A stretch of 64,000 nt of DNA from Bacteroidota bacterium. GTDB taxonomy: Bacteria > Bacteroidota > Ignavibacteria > SZUA-365. A program made the position numbers and the translations under genes. The stretch is from NCBI GenBank assembly GCA_023432805.1, contig JAEYUG010000036.1, forward strand, positions 1 to 64,000, read 5' to 3'. Under the pieces are notes generated by a model. That model was not told the DNA's origin and searched no databases. It saw nothing but the letters and a program-made list of their open reading frames with translations. Position 1 is the stretch's first letter; each line of letters begins with the position of its first letter. Positions 35,775-46,200 of this stretch are shown piece by piece.

Positions 35775-37458
35775 ACGATCGGCGCTGCTGGATGCCGCCA
35801 CTCGTGAGCACGTACCAGTAGGTTCCGGGGAGCAGATGCTGCACGTCGAATGTTCGCACATGACGTCCCGCCGCAAAGGTCGCCGAGAGCGGTGAGCCTA
35901 CGATCCGGCCCGTGACATCATGCACAACCAGGGTGACATCGGCAGCGGATGGAATCGAGAACGCAACCATCGAAATGCTCGATCCGGCTGTGATGGGGTT
36001 TGGCCAGCTCTGTTCGAGCGTCAATGAAGATGCAGGTAGGGGTTCGGCACTGAGAATGGCAGGGGCCGTGTAAGTGATGAACAGCGTGGCTTCGTCATTC
36101 GTCATCGATAGCAGATACATGTGCACGTTGGTCCGCACGGTATCTCCACCCCAGATGAAGTCTGTGGAAGGATTGCCGAGACTGGAGAATTTCGGGCGTG
36201 CGCGTGTGAAGGGAGAGCTCGGATCACCCCACCAGCCATCCGCCCAATACGGCTTCCCATCGATCGGGATTTTTTGATAGACATTGTATCCCGACAGCGC
36301 GTCAGGATACGCCTTGACAGGACGGCCACTTGCGGAGTCGATCTTCCACTGATAATTCCCATCGGCACTCATGACTTGCACGATCTTCTGGCTCCGACTC
36401 TCACTGTCGAAGACGCGGTAAATGTACAGTCCCTTCGCCGGAGCGGAATCGTATTCATCGCTCTTGTTGCGGAACTCGAAGGTATAGTACCAGTTGGGCC
36501 GCGTGAGCGGAAGTGCCCACGCCTCATTATGCGTGAGGTAGTCGCGGATGGTCACGATCGCGTCCTCACCAGGAGTGATCATGTTGAAGTCGAGATACCC
36601 GAGGGTGTGGCGTTCGAAGCTGTTGAGGGCCTTGCCACCACCTGAGTTCGAAAGCACGCCGAGACCTCCATAGATGCCCGCGGGATGTCCATCCCCGTAG
36701 AACTTGTGGAGCAGCTCGTGGATTGTCACACTCATCGCCCAGTCGTACTGCGTGATGATGCCGAGCCCGGGTCCCTGCGTTACAGTCACTCCAGACGAAC
36801 CTGCATCGTTCGATGCACCGCTGCCTCCGTAGACATAGGTACGCATCGAGTCCGTGAACAGGTACCCCATGAAGCCGAGATCCGAGACACCGCTGATGTT
36901 CAGAAAGCGTGTATCGTCGATGCGCCGGTAGACAACGATCACGAGGTCGACCTTCCCTTCACCCGATGGCAGGATGTTGTAGGGGCGACTGTCGGAATTC
37001 CAGTTGTCGTAGATCGAAAAGTCGATTGAATCGTCCAGCGCGGCCAACAGGTCTCGCGTGGCATCGCCATACTTGCGTCCCTGCCAGACATACTGGATCT
37101 CATCCATCTGAGTGACTTGAGGAACAGGATGGATGTCGAGTTCAAGATCGAGGGTATTGTTCGACATGCTGCGGAAGTATCGCTGCAATTCATCTGCAAA
37201 GCGCGTACTCCACGTGGGAAGCTCCCTCGACGGCCATGCATCGTCGGCCTCGTGGTCATTGCGTGTCTGTACGAAAAGCACGAGTCCGCGCACCGTGCCG
37301 GACGATGGAAGGTGGCAGCCCTTGTGCGTGGAGATCTTTCCGAGTGGTTCGATGGGAGCTTCGGCATGCTGCATGCCACAAAAATCCTGTGCCTTGATGT
37401 TGACGCTGGCAAGGAAGAGTGCGACCGTCGCGACGACGGCGATGCGGATGTGCTTCAA
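35758..37458 (-). CDS. M6-like zinc metalloprotease with T9SS sorting domain
   Basis: The product has about 566 residues if it starts at the TTG at 37458, which gives a good signal peptide (KHIRIAVVATVALFLASVNIKAQ in two parts) and overlaps the upstream methyltransferase stop as TTGA. An ATG-type alternative lies further upstream at 37533. The zinc site reads HELLHKFYGDGH in the middle of the protein, following RGLVLFVQT and a long M6-like N-terminal half. A C-terminal T9SS type A domain closes it (WPNPITAGSSISM, VVHDVTGRIVG, PGTYWYVL). It is probably an extracellular protease. The 3' end overlaps rluD. Confidence 0.85.
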   Translation of the reverse strand: MKHIRIAVVATVALFLASVNIKAQDFCGMQHAEAPIEPLGKISTHKGCHLPSSGTVRGLVLFVQTRNDHEADDAWPSRELPTWSTRFADELQRYFRSMSNNTLDLELDIHPVPQVTQMDEIQYVWQGRKYGDATRDLLAALDDSIDFSIYDNWNSDSRPYNILPSGEGKVDLVIVVYRRIDDTRFLNISGVSDLGFMGYLFTDSMRTYVYGGSGASNDAGSSGVTVTQGPGLGIITQYDWAMSVTIHELLHKFYGDGHPAGIYGGLGVLSNSGGGKALNSFERHTLGYLDFNMITPGEDAIVTIRDYLTHNEAWALPLTRPNWYYTFEFRNKSDEYDSAPAKGLYIYRVFDSESRSQKIVQVMSADGNYQWKIDSASGRPVKAYPDALSGYNVYQKIPIDGKPYWADGWWGDPSSPFTRARPKFSSLGNPSTDFIWGGDTVRTNVHMYLLSMTNDEATLFITYTAPAILSAEPLPASSLTLEQSWPNPITAGSSISMVAFSIPSAADVTLVVHDVTGRIVGSPLSATFAAGRHVRTFDVQHLLPGTYWYVLTSGGIQQRRSFTVLR

Positions 37459-38174
37459 GGATGGATGGATGTAACGATGATGGTATGTGCCTTCTGAACA
37501 ACAAACATAAAGAATCGGTCGACGAGTCGCCATAACCAGTACGGAAGAAAGCGCAGGAGCCAGGAGAGGCGTGACGCGATGAAGACCTTGTTCTGGATCG
37601 TGGTGGTGCGAATGCTGTGCATTCCTGCTGCTTCCACCATGCGCCGGTGCCGCTGCTCATCGAAAGAGTGCAGATGCGCATTTGCGGGTGTGGGCGTGTT
37701 GCAATGGATGCAGAGCGAGTAGCGCAACCGCTCCCTGTAGGGCGTGCTGACCGTGAGTCGACCTCCACGTTCGAGGCAGCGCGCGGTTTCGCGGATGGCA
37801 CGGTCGGGATCCGGGACGTGCTCGATCACCTCGGAAGCAACGACATGCGAGAACGTCCCTTCGCGGAAGGGCAGACGGGTGATATCGGCGCAGACCACGC
37901 GCGCAAGGGGATTCTCGCTGCGGATGCGGCGAAGATTGCGAACGCCGAGATCCACCGATACGATGCGAGCGTCGGGGATGGCCCTGGCAAGCCAACCGTT
38001 GCCGCTGCCTGCATCGAGCACGAGTGCACCAGGGGGGATGCGTGCTGCGGCACATACCCCGTCGCGGATGCGGCGTGTTGCATCCGCATCCGCACCGCCC
38101 TGCACCTCGAAATAATCGAACGCCTCGGCATCGATGCGATAGTGGGTGATATGGTCGGTCGGGACTGGCTGCAT
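37455..38174 (-). CDS. Class I SAM-dependent methyltransferase
   Basis: The 239-residue protein has the SAM-binding motif VLDAGSGNGWLARA (about 51-64), the acidic end of the second strand IVSVDLG, and ADITRLPFREGTFSHVVASEVIEHV, typical of the UbiE/Methyltransf_11 group. The C-terminal part has a hydrophobic stretch (WLLRFLPYWLWRLVDRFFMF), suggesting membrane contact and a lipid or glycan acceptor. The substrate is unknown. Its start codon lies inside an inverted repeat at 38173-38192. Confidence 0.85.
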   Translation of the reverse strand: MQPVPTDHITHYRIDAEAFDYFEVQGGADADATRRIRDGVCAAARIPPGALVLDAGSGNGWLARAIPDARIVSVDLGVRNLRRIRSENPLARVVCADITRLPFREGTFSHVVASEVIEHVPDPDRAIRETARCLERGGRLTVSTPYRERLRYSLCIHCNTPTPANAHLHSFDEQRHRRMVEAAGMHSIRTTTIQNKVFIASRLSWLLRFLPYWLWRLVDRFFMFVVQKAHTIIVTSIHP

Positions 38175-38192
38175 TTCAGGATAACCTGAAAT
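38173..38192 (-). promoter_or_regulatory. Inverted repeat covering the methyltransferase start codon
   Basis: Read on the minus strand: ATTTCAGG, loop TTAT, CCTGAAAT, with the final AT being the first two bases of the ATG. As RNA it would fold over the ribosome site; as DNA it could be an operator. Confidence 0.5.
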
Positions 38193-38268
38193 CTACCCAT
38201 CGCTCGCATTACATCCAATCATCTGGTGAAGACGTGCGGCTGCGGTCTCGCTTTCGTATCTTGACTGC

Positions 38269-40515
38269 ATGCAACTCCTCCGTGCCACCATCCAGGCGCC
38301 TGATCGTATCGCGCTCACCTTCGACCGGCCACCCGATCAGTTCTCCCCCTCGCATGTCACGTTTTCCCCATCGGTACGCGTCCTGCAATGGGATGCACTC
38401 GAACATCTGATCGTGCTGCATACCGAACCACTCGATCTTCGGAAGTGCCACACCGTCATTGTGCGGCATGCCGGTGTCCTGCCGGTTCTTCCCGACGGCA
38501 TGTTTGCGCGCATGACGGACGAGATGCCGCTTGGTTGCACGAGCGTGGCGAACCGGCTTGTGTTCCGGGTCTTTGCGCCACGGGCCGTGTCCGTCGATCT
38601 CGTCCTCTCACACACATTGGATGACACCATCGGTACGAGCTATGCCATGACTCCCGCACCACAAGGCATCTGGGAAGTGTCGCTGGAGCAGGACCCGCAC
38701 CACACGTATTACACCTACCGCATTTCCGGTGCCACGGGCTGCGGCATGGGTTTCGACGCTGATGGAACCGTGGCGGATCCCTGGGCGCGTATGGTCATCA
38801 GCCGCAACACCTGGCAGCAGGAGGCGCGTGGTCTGATTCCCGACAACGTCCCCTATGACTGGCAGGGCGATGCACCGGTGCGCGTGCATCCGCGTGATCT
38901 GGTCATCTACGAAATGCACGTACGTGACATGACGCGGCATCCCTCGAGCGGTGCGGACTCCACCATCGCGGGCAGCTACGCCGCCCTTGCCAGAACGGAT
39001 CTTCGCGGGGGCATCGCACACCTGCGCGCGCTTGGGGTCAACGCCGTCGAACTCCTGCCCTGCCAGCATTTCGCCGCGCTCGAACCACCCTACCACGAAC
39101 ACACGGACGAGGGAGTCTACAATACGTGGAACGCCTACGCGCGGAACCACTGGGGCTACATGACGTCGTACTTTTTTGCACCTGAACCACGATACGCCTC
39201 AACAGCGGAGCATACCCCGGGTGCGTGGAACGACACTGGCGGACGTCATGCCGACGAATTCCGCGACATGATCAGAACCTTTCACCGCGAGGGGATCGCC
39301 GTGATCATGGATGTCGTCTACAACCATGCGTCCCAGTATGACCGCCAGCCACTGCGCAGACTCGACACCGCATACTTCTTCCACCTCGACGCGCATGGCA
39401 GACTGACGTCGGCCAGCGGTTGCGGCAATGACCTGCACACCGCACGCCCCCTCGCGCGTCGTCTCATCGTCGAGAGCATCGAACACTGGATGCGGGACTA
39501 TCACATCGACGGCTTCCGTTTCGACCTTGCGGCGATGATCGACCCCGACACGATGGAGGCCGTCTGCGCGGCGGCCCGAGCCATCAACCCCGACGTCATC
39601 CTCATTGCAGAACCGTGGGGCGGAGGCCGGCACGACATCACATCATTTGCCTCACTCGGCATGGGGTCGTGGAACGACATCTTCCGCAATGGCGTGAAGG
39701 GGTCGCATCCCCGCACGGCGCAGGGGTATGCATTCGGCAGCTGGGGTGCAAGCTCGTCAGAGGATTTTGGTCTCTGGGTGCTGGGCTCGCCGCCGACCAA
39801 GGGGGGACCCTTCGTCGACGGGGGATGGCCGGTCAACTACCTCGAAGCGCACGACGGATACACGCTGGGGGATTTCATCCGCATCGCGGTCGGCACGGCG
39901 CACGAGCACATTCCCGTGCACGACAGCGACGCGATCACCATCGCCTCCGAACAGGAAAATCGCGTGCATCGCTTTGCCGCGTTCATGCTGTTCATCAGCC
40001 AGGGTGCGGTCATGCTGCACGCCGGGCAGGAATTCGCGCGCGCGAAGGTCATCGCGCCGGGGCCCCATCCCGACACCAATCCGGGCGTGCTCGACCACAA
40101 CAGCTATGAAAAGGACGATGCAACCAACTGGATCAACTATGACCATGTCGATCGCAACGCCGAACTGTTCTCGTGGTATGTGGCGATGATCCGCATTCGT
40201 GCCGGTCTGCCGCAACTGCGGCATGCCCATCATGGTCGCTATCGCTTCCTGTCGCCGGGAGTGGCACTGGCATCGGGATTTGTGATTGCAGGACAGGGAG
40301 GAGAGGCGCCGGTTGCCGTGCTTGTAAACGCCAACTCCGGCGAGCATGTCCGCTACGACATCGGGGAAGCCTCCTGGCGCCTCATCGTGGATGGAGCGTT
40401 CGCCGATCTCCATTCGACGCGGCGCATGCAGACCGCGCACATCGATGTGCCTCCCGCCACGTGCATGGTGCTCGTGGCGGATGATGATCTCGCGATGGAA
40501 AACGAAGGGAACTAG
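38269..40515 (+). CDS. Type I pullulanase-like glycogen debranching enzyme (GH13)
   Basis: The 748-residue protein hydrolyses, by family, alpha-1,6 branch points in glycogen or pullulan. A CBM48-like N-terminal domain (about 95-180, LVFRVFAPRAVSVDLVL) comes before the GH13 barrel. Visible GH13 regions are YEMHVRDMTRHP, GIAVIMDVVYNHAS, the nucleophile region GFRFDLAAMID, the acid/base region VILIAEPWGGG and VNYLEAHDGYTLGDF. YEMHVRD and YNHAS are typical of the pullulanase type I/GlgX side. No signal peptide is seen, so it should act on stored glycogen in the cytoplasm. It converges on glgB with overlapping stop codons. Confidence 0.9.
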   Translation: MQLLRATIQAPDRIALTFDRPPDQFSPSHVTFSPSVRVLQWDALEHLIVLHTEPLDLRKCHTVIVRHAGVLPVLPDGMFARMTDEMPLGCTSVANRLVFRVFAPRAVSVDLVLSHTLDDTIGTSYAMTPAPQGIWEVSLEQDPHHTYYTYRISGATGCGMGFDADGTVADPWARMVISRNTWQQEARGLIPDNVPYDWQGDAPVRVHPRDLVIYEMHVRDMTRHPSSGADSTIAGSYAALARTDLRGGIAHLRALGVNAVELLPCQHFAALEPPYHEHTDEGVYNTWNAYARNHWGYMTSYFFAPEPRYASTAEHTPGAWNDTGGRHADEFRDMIRTFHREGIAVIMDVVYNHASQYDRQPLRRLDTAYFFHLDAHGRLTSASGCGNDLHTARPLARRLIVESIEHWMRDYHIDGFRFDLAAMIDPDTMEAVCAAARAINPDVILIAEPWGGGRHDITSFASLGMGSWNDIFRNGVKGSHPRTAQGYAFGSWGASSSEDFGLWVLGSPPTKGGPFVDGGWPVNYLEAHDGYTLGDFIRIAVGTAHEHIPVHDSDAITIASEQENRVHRFAAFMLFISQGAVMLHAGQEFARAKVIAPGPHPDTNPGVLDHNSYEKDDATNWINYDHVDRNAELFSWYVAMIRIRAGLPQLRHAHHGRYRFLSPGVALASGFVIAGQGGEAPVAVLVNANSGEHVRYDIGEASWRLIVDGAFADLHSTRRMQTAHIDVPPATCMVLVADDDLAMENEGN

Positions 40516-42725
40516 TCGGTTTTCTTGAAGAGCAGCACACCCAGGGGAGGGATGCGCACGAGAATGGAATGGGGACGCTCATGCCATGGGACGTCTTCGC
40601 TTGTCACGCCACCATAATTGCCCACATCACTGCCACCGTAGCAGGCCGCGTCGCTGTTGAGCAACTCGCGGTAGTGCCCGGCTTCCCCCACCCCGATGCG
40701 GTAGCGCTCGTGTACGACTGGTGTGAAGTTTGCGAGCACCACGATGCGTTCGCCCGTGCGCGACTTCCGCTCGAAGCTGATGAGACTGCGATCGGCGTCG
40801 CCGTGGTCGATCCACTCGAATCCCTCCCAGGAGAAATCCACCTCGAAGAGCGCAGGCTCGGTGCGATAGATCCGGTTGAGATCACGCACCCAGCCGTTCA
40901 ACTGGCGGTGTGCGTCGAAGCCGAGCAGGTTCCAGTCAAGCTCGCCGTCGTGATTCCACTCGTTCCACTGGCCGAAGTCCTGCCCCATGAACAGGAGCTT
41001 CTTGCCTGGATGCGTGAACATGTAGCCGAGGAAGAGGCGGACGTTGGCGAATCGTTGCCAATAGTCGCCGGGCATCTTGCTGATGAGCGCCTGCTTCATG
41101 TGCACGACCTCGTCGTGCGAAATCGGCAGGAGGAAACGCTCGGTGAACGCGTAGAGCAGGCTGAAGGTCAGCTTGCTGTGGTGGTACTTGCGGAAGATGG
41201 GATCCTTCTGGAAGTACTCGAGCATGTCGTGCATCCACCCCATGTTCCACTTGAACTGGAAACCGAGCCCGTCGTTGTCGACCGGGTGGGTGACGGCCGG
41301 GAAGGCCGTGCTCTCCTCGGCCATGACCACGGTCCCGGGGTGATAGCTGGAGACCGCCCAGTTGAGCTGGCGCAGGAAATCGATCGCTTCGAGATTCTCC
41401 CGGCCGCCGAAACGATTCGGTTCCCATTCACCGTCCTTGCGGGAGTAGTCGAGATAGAGCATGGAAGCCACCGCATCGATGCGCAGCCCGTCGAGATGAA
41501 ACTCCTCGAGCCAGAACAGCGCATTTGCGATCAGGAAATTGCGCACCTCGTGGCGACCGAAATTGAAGATGTACGTGCCCCAATCCTGATGCTCGCCCTT
41601 GCGGGGATCCTGATGTTCATAGACGGCAGTCCCATCGAAGCGTGCGAGGGCATGCGCATCCTTCGGAAAGTGTGCAGGTACCCAGTCGAGGAACACGCCG
41701 ATGCCGTGCCGATGGAGCACGTCGACGAAATACTTGAAATCGTCGGGCGAGCCGAAGCGGCTCGTCGGTGCGTAGTAGCCGGTGACCTGATAACCCCACG
41801 ATCCGTCGAAGGGATGCTCGGTGATGGGCATCAGTTCCACATGGGTGTACCCGAGATCGGTCACGTACTCGGCCAGCGCATGCGCGAGCGCACGGTAGTT
41901 CGTGATGTCCTCACCCGTAGCGCTGGTCAGGCGCCAGGAACCGAGATGGACTTCGTAGATGGAAACTGGCTGCACGCTCAAATCACATGTCCTGCGCGAG
42001 AGCATCCAGTCGTGGTCGGTCCACTGATGCCCGCTGTCAGCGGCCACGATCGAGGCTGTGCGGGGACGTACCTCCAGCATGCGGGCGAAGGGATCCGACT
42101 TGTCGAGTATATAGCCCTCCTGCGTCTTGATCTCGAACTTGTAGAGCGTGCCGTCGGGAAGACCGGGTACGAAGATCTCCCATACGCCTGAGGAACCAAG
42201 TGCTCGCATGGCGTGGCGACGGCGGTCCCATTCATTGAAGTCGCCGATCACACTCACACTGCGCGCTGCAGGTGCCCAGACCGCAAACTCGATCCCCGTC
42301 ACACCATTCGACACGACACGGCGGGCTCCGAGTTTTTCGTAGATGCGATAGTGGTTGCCCTCGCCGAAGAGATACAGATCGAATTCGGTGAGCAGTGGGA
42401 GGAAGGCGTAGGAGTCATGGAATGAAGATGAGACGCCCTCGACGGACACACGCCTGAGCTTGTACGGAAACACGGCAGATTCGCCGGCAAACACGCACTC
42501 GAAAAAGCCCTCAGGATGAACGAGTGTCATCGCATGCTCGACCCACTGGCCGTCATCGCCGCGCCGCAGCACGTAGGCCTCGGTCGTGCGCGGGAAAAAC
42601 GCTCGGACAGCTACCGACGCATCCTCATCGGTGCCGACTGTATGAATGCCCAGCACGGTGTAGGGATCGTGATGCTCGGTGTAGATGATGCGATAGATGT
42701 CTTCGACGGAGGCGGTGCTGCGCAT
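40512..42725 (-). CDS. glgB: 1,4-alpha-glucan branching enzyme
   Basis: GlgB introduces alpha-1,6 branches into glycogen. The 737-residue product from the ATG at 42725 has an N-terminal CBM48 (ITGIEFAVWAPAARSVSVIGDF in parts) and the GH13 barrel: MPITEHPFDGSWGYQVTGYY, the nucleophile region LDGLRIDAVASMLY, the acid/base region VVMAEESTAFP and LPISHDEVVHMK. Length is normal. Its stop codon shares CTAG with the stop of the converging debranching enzyme gene. Confidence 0.96.
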   Translation of the reverse strand: MRSTASVEDIYRIIYTEHHDPYTVLGIHTVGTDEDASVAVRAFFPRTTEAYVLRRGDDGQWVEHAMTLVHPEGFFECVFAGESAVFPYKLRRVSVEGVSSSFHDSYAFLPLLTEFDLYLFGEGNHYRIYEKLGARRVVSNGVTGIEFAVWAPAARSVSVIGDFNEWDRRRHAMRALGSSGVWEIFVPGLPDGTLYKFEIKTQEGYILDKSDPFARMLEVRPRTASIVAADSGHQWTDHDWMLSRRTCDLSVQPVSIYEVHLGSWRLTSATGEDITNYRALAHALAEYVTDLGYTHVELMPITEHPFDGSWGYQVTGYYAPTSRFGSPDDFKYFVDVLHRHGIGVFLDWVPAHFPKDAHALARFDGTAVYEHQDPRKGEHQDWGTYIFNFGRHEVRNFLIANALFWLEEFHLDGLRIDAVASMLYLDYSRKDGEWEPNRFGGRENLEAIDFLRQLNWAVSSYHPGTVVMAEESTAFPAVTHPVDNDGLGFQFKWNMGWMHDMLEYFQKDPIFRKYHHSKLTFSLLYAFTERFLLPISHDEVVHMKQALISKMPGDYWQRFANVRLFLGYMFTHPGKKLLFMGQDFGQWNEWNHDGELDWNLLGFDAHRQLNGWVRDLNRIYRTEPALFEVDFSWEGFEWIDHGDADRSLISFERKSRTGERIVVLANFTPVVHERYRIGVGEAGHYRELLNSDAACYGGSDVGNYGGVTSEDVPWHERPHSILVRIPPLGVLLFKKTD

Positions 42726-42769
42726 GGCAATCCTTGCGTGTGAATGCCCAAATGTACGAAGTATCTCCA

Positions 42770-43294
42770 TCACGCGGCGCTTCCTCTGTGGACCGGGGGA
42801 GGGGCCGCGAAAAATCGGACGAGAACCTCCTCTGCGTACGCGACATGCATGCGTGTTGCCGGGGAAAGTTCCTCGCCGTGCTCGAAGCGCTCTGCGGGAA
42901 TGTGGCAGAGGAGGATGCGGGGCTGCCGACCACCGAGCAGCGCGGTCATGTCCGCAAGATCCCGGGGAAGCATCGCGTGCATGTCACGCAGTGCGCGAGC
43001 TGTCTGCTGAACGGTCGGGGGAGTGCTCGTTGAGACGAATTCACCGGCCACTGCAGCGCTTCCGCCATCCACATCCTCGAGTGTGACCGTGCGTGCTGTC
43101 AATGACGCATCGACGATCACAACGATGTCCGCCTCGGCGGCGTCCGCCGCGTGTTCAGGGAGCAGCTGCTGCTCAAACAGGACGTGTAGGTCCGATATGC
43201 TGCGCGCTTCCATCCGCAGACCGAGCGCATGTGCGGCGCCGTCGTCGGAGCGCAGGGTGTTTCCGATGCAGAGAAGAAGCCGGAGACGACGCAT
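42770..43294 (-). CDS. [NiFe]-hydrogenase maturation protease
   Basis: The 174-residue protein belongs to the HycI/HyaD/HoxW peptidase family, which clips the C-terminal extension of the hydrogenase large subunit after nickel insertion. The signature CIGNTLRSDDGAAH is at residues 9-22, with IVVIVDAS following in the second block. Homologous proteins use acidic residues and a His to contact nickel. Its ATG overlaps the stop of the large ASH-repeat gene as ATGA. The likely client is HoxH, encoded about 4 kb upstream on the same strand. Confidence 0.87.
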   Translation of the reverse strand: MRRLRLLLCIGNTLRSDDGAAHALGLRMEARSISDLHVLFEQQLLPEHAADAAEADIVVIVDASLTARTVTLEDVDGGSAAVAGEFVSTSTPPTVQQTARALRDMHAMLPRDLADMTALLGGRQPRILLCHIPAERFEHGEELSPATRMHVAYAEEVLVRFFAAPPPVHRGSAA

Positions 43295-46200
43295 CAGCGG
43301 AGCAGGTGCAGCGGCCGCGAGATCGCTCCGGACGGTGTGAGGAGCACAAAGCGGTAGCTTCCGCTGGGGAGCGCGGATGCATCGACACTGATGCGATGGG
43401 CGCCGGCTTCCATCCATCCCTCATGAAGGAAGAGGACCTCACGTCCCGCTGCATCTACCAGTATGATGCGGGTGGGCGCTGATTCCAGCAGCTGCAGGTC
43501 GACGATGGTGCGGGGATTGAAGGGGTTTGGGTGAACGCCCGTGATGGCAAGAGTGGCGGAGCCGTCGAAGAACCGGGTGTCGCCCTCACGGCAGATGTCG
43601 TCAAGGGTGAACCTGCCGTCGCGCCAGGAGGCGAGCACATTGCGTGGCGTGCGTATGACAAGCGAGTCGAAGGCAATGATCGTCGTGCTGTCGAGACCGA
43701 GCATGGCCTGGAAGCGGAGTCCCCAGCTGGTACTGTCGCTCTGCGGCAACACGACGCGCAGCTGATAACGGTCCCAGCCACCGGAACTGACGCGCGGTGG
43801 TGCTGCGATCGGTGCGAGGATGTTCGAACGGATGCGCAGTGCGATGTCGAGCGTGCCAACGCCCGCCTCTGCAAGGTGCCGGGCTTGCGTGATGCTGATG
43901 GGCAGATCCACGATGTCGCCCACCGAAGCGCGCAACTCGGGCACGACCATGTGCAGGACGGCCTCGACGCGCACACCGCGCACCTCGATCAGCACGGGTG
44001 TGCACAGCGGGGAGGCCGTCAGGACGAGCGATGCGGCGAGTACGGTATCGCCAGTGCCGGCGGCGAACTGCAGCGTGATGAACGCAGTGTCTCCCGGTGC
44101 GATGGTGGCGGGGAGGCCGGCCACCACCGAAAAATCTGCGGCGCCCGCAAGTGCGTCGATCGTGACGGGCACGGTGCCGGTGTTGCGGACGGGAACGACA
44201 TGCAGGGTCGCGGCCTCACCGGTGAACAGCGTGTCAACATCCGCCACTGCGGCATCGAGCATACCAACGTCGTAGCGCAGGAAGAAGGGCACCTGCACGA
44301 GCGTGTCACCCCGTTCGCCAAAACGCAGATCGAGCGTGGCGCTGTGCAGACCCGGCACACGCGGTGCACTGCGCACGAGGGCCTGAATCGTGTCTCCGGG
44401 CGCGAGCGTGCGCGGCGCGCTCAGAAACAGGAGTTCGAGATCCTGAACTCCGCTGAATGTGCCGCCGGCGAAGACGAGCGGGAGGTCGCCGCTGTTTGTG
44501 ACGACGACGAGCGTGTCGGCGCTCGTCGTGTCACAGAATCGTGCAGGGAGATCCACAAGCGCGGGAGCGTCGATGCCGGGCATGGCCAGCCGCTCGCCGC
44601 GCAGCGGAACGCGCAGCGCAGAACAGGAGGGTGTTGAGCGCACGAGCAGCGTGTCGCCGAAGGCACCGTTGTAGCCGGGATCGCGCATCTCGACGAATAC
44701 GGGACGCTGCATGCCGGCCGGGACGACGATCGGTGCCGTGCTCACGATGCGGAACACGGAACCGTCGGACAGCATGAGGGATGTTGCCGTGACGTCGACG
44801 TCGCCCGTGTTGTCGAGCATGACGCTGCGTACGAGCGGAAGCTGCACAGGCCGCTGCAGCCCCATGTCCAACGCCGTTCCATCCAGCGCGAGGGAGTCGC
44901 GTGATCCGAACACGGGGACGGAGTAGATGGGCGCATTCTCCGCATCGCTCACGACGGTCAACGTTGCGGAGACGGGACCAGCCGTCGAAGCGTCGTAGCG
45001 GATCGTGAGTGGACGCCCGCTGCCGGGCGCCAGATCGAAACTGCCGACTGGTGCGGCAACGAGCGAAAGCTGTGGTGAACCGGTGAGCGTGACGAGGTCG
45101 ACACGCAGCACCTTGCCTCCATTGTTCGCGATCGTCACTGTCGTGTCGCGATGGGCGGGATCGCACTGCGGTGCGCGCAGAATGATGCTGGCGGGACCAT
45201 CGATGCGCGGACGCGAAAGCCGCGTGCCCGATACGGCAACACGCACGAGCGCGCAGGCAGGCGTGCCGAACATGATGGCAGTGTCCTTCACCATCAGGTC
45301 CGCTCCCGGGTCGAGAAATTGAAGGTCGATTGCCGCACTGTCCCCGGGTGCGATTGTCGCTGGGAGTCCCGCCGCAACCCGAAATGGCGAAGGGACGCTG
45401 AAGCGCAATGAGTCGACGGTGATCGGCGCATCACCGGCATTGTGGAGTCCGAACCGCCGCATCGCAGGGAGCGTCGACTGTGGCACGGAGCCAAACTCCA
45501 CCGTGACCGGTGCGAGTGCAGCACGCAGCACCCAGCCGCTGACGGCAATGGCAAGTGCAGGAGCATTCGACGAGTTGTTGGCGATCGAAAATGTCGCGCT
45601 TGCCGGACCGAAACCACTCGGCGCGAACCGCACCGAAATCGTGTCACGTCCCCCGATGGGAATGCGTCGCGGCAAGGTTGAAAGCAGGGAAAACGCAGCA
45701 CTTCCTGCGTGCGAGGCCGATGTCAGGTACAGGTCGAAGTCCCCCGTGTTCACGATCGTGATGCTTGTATCCCTTGGGGACGGCATGCACACCTGATCGG
45801 GCCAGCGGACCTCGTCCGGCCAGTCGACAGTCGGTCGCGAGTACTTGCTGCCCGCCACAAGAATACGCAGCGCCTCGCATGTCGGTGCATGGGTGATCGT
45901 GAGCGTATCGGAGAAGTAGCTGTCCGGCCCCGGATCATCGAAGCGCACGGTGATGAATCCCGTACCGTTCGGCTGGATCGTGGCAGGCACGCCGGCCAGT
46001 ACAGTGAAGGGAGGATTTGAGCCGAAGGTCGCTGCGGTCAGCGTCACAGCCACCGTGCCGTCATTGTTCACCGGGAAGCTCTTCGTCGCCGGGAATCCTG
46101 TTGAGGGTACGGCACCGAAGTACAGCGAGAGCGCGCGCAGCGAGGCACTCTCCCTGCGACCCTGCAGACGAATCATCAACGGCGATCCGTTGATCGCGTT

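Noticed and set aside
40569..42191. 540-codon plus-strand frame opposite glgB
   Set aside because: Antisense to a well-conserved enzyme gene; composition is that of a GC-rich shadow frame.
43531..44637. 368-codon plus-strand frame opposite the ASH-repeat gene
   Set aside because: Shadow frame; the repeats of the real protein explain the sequence pattern.
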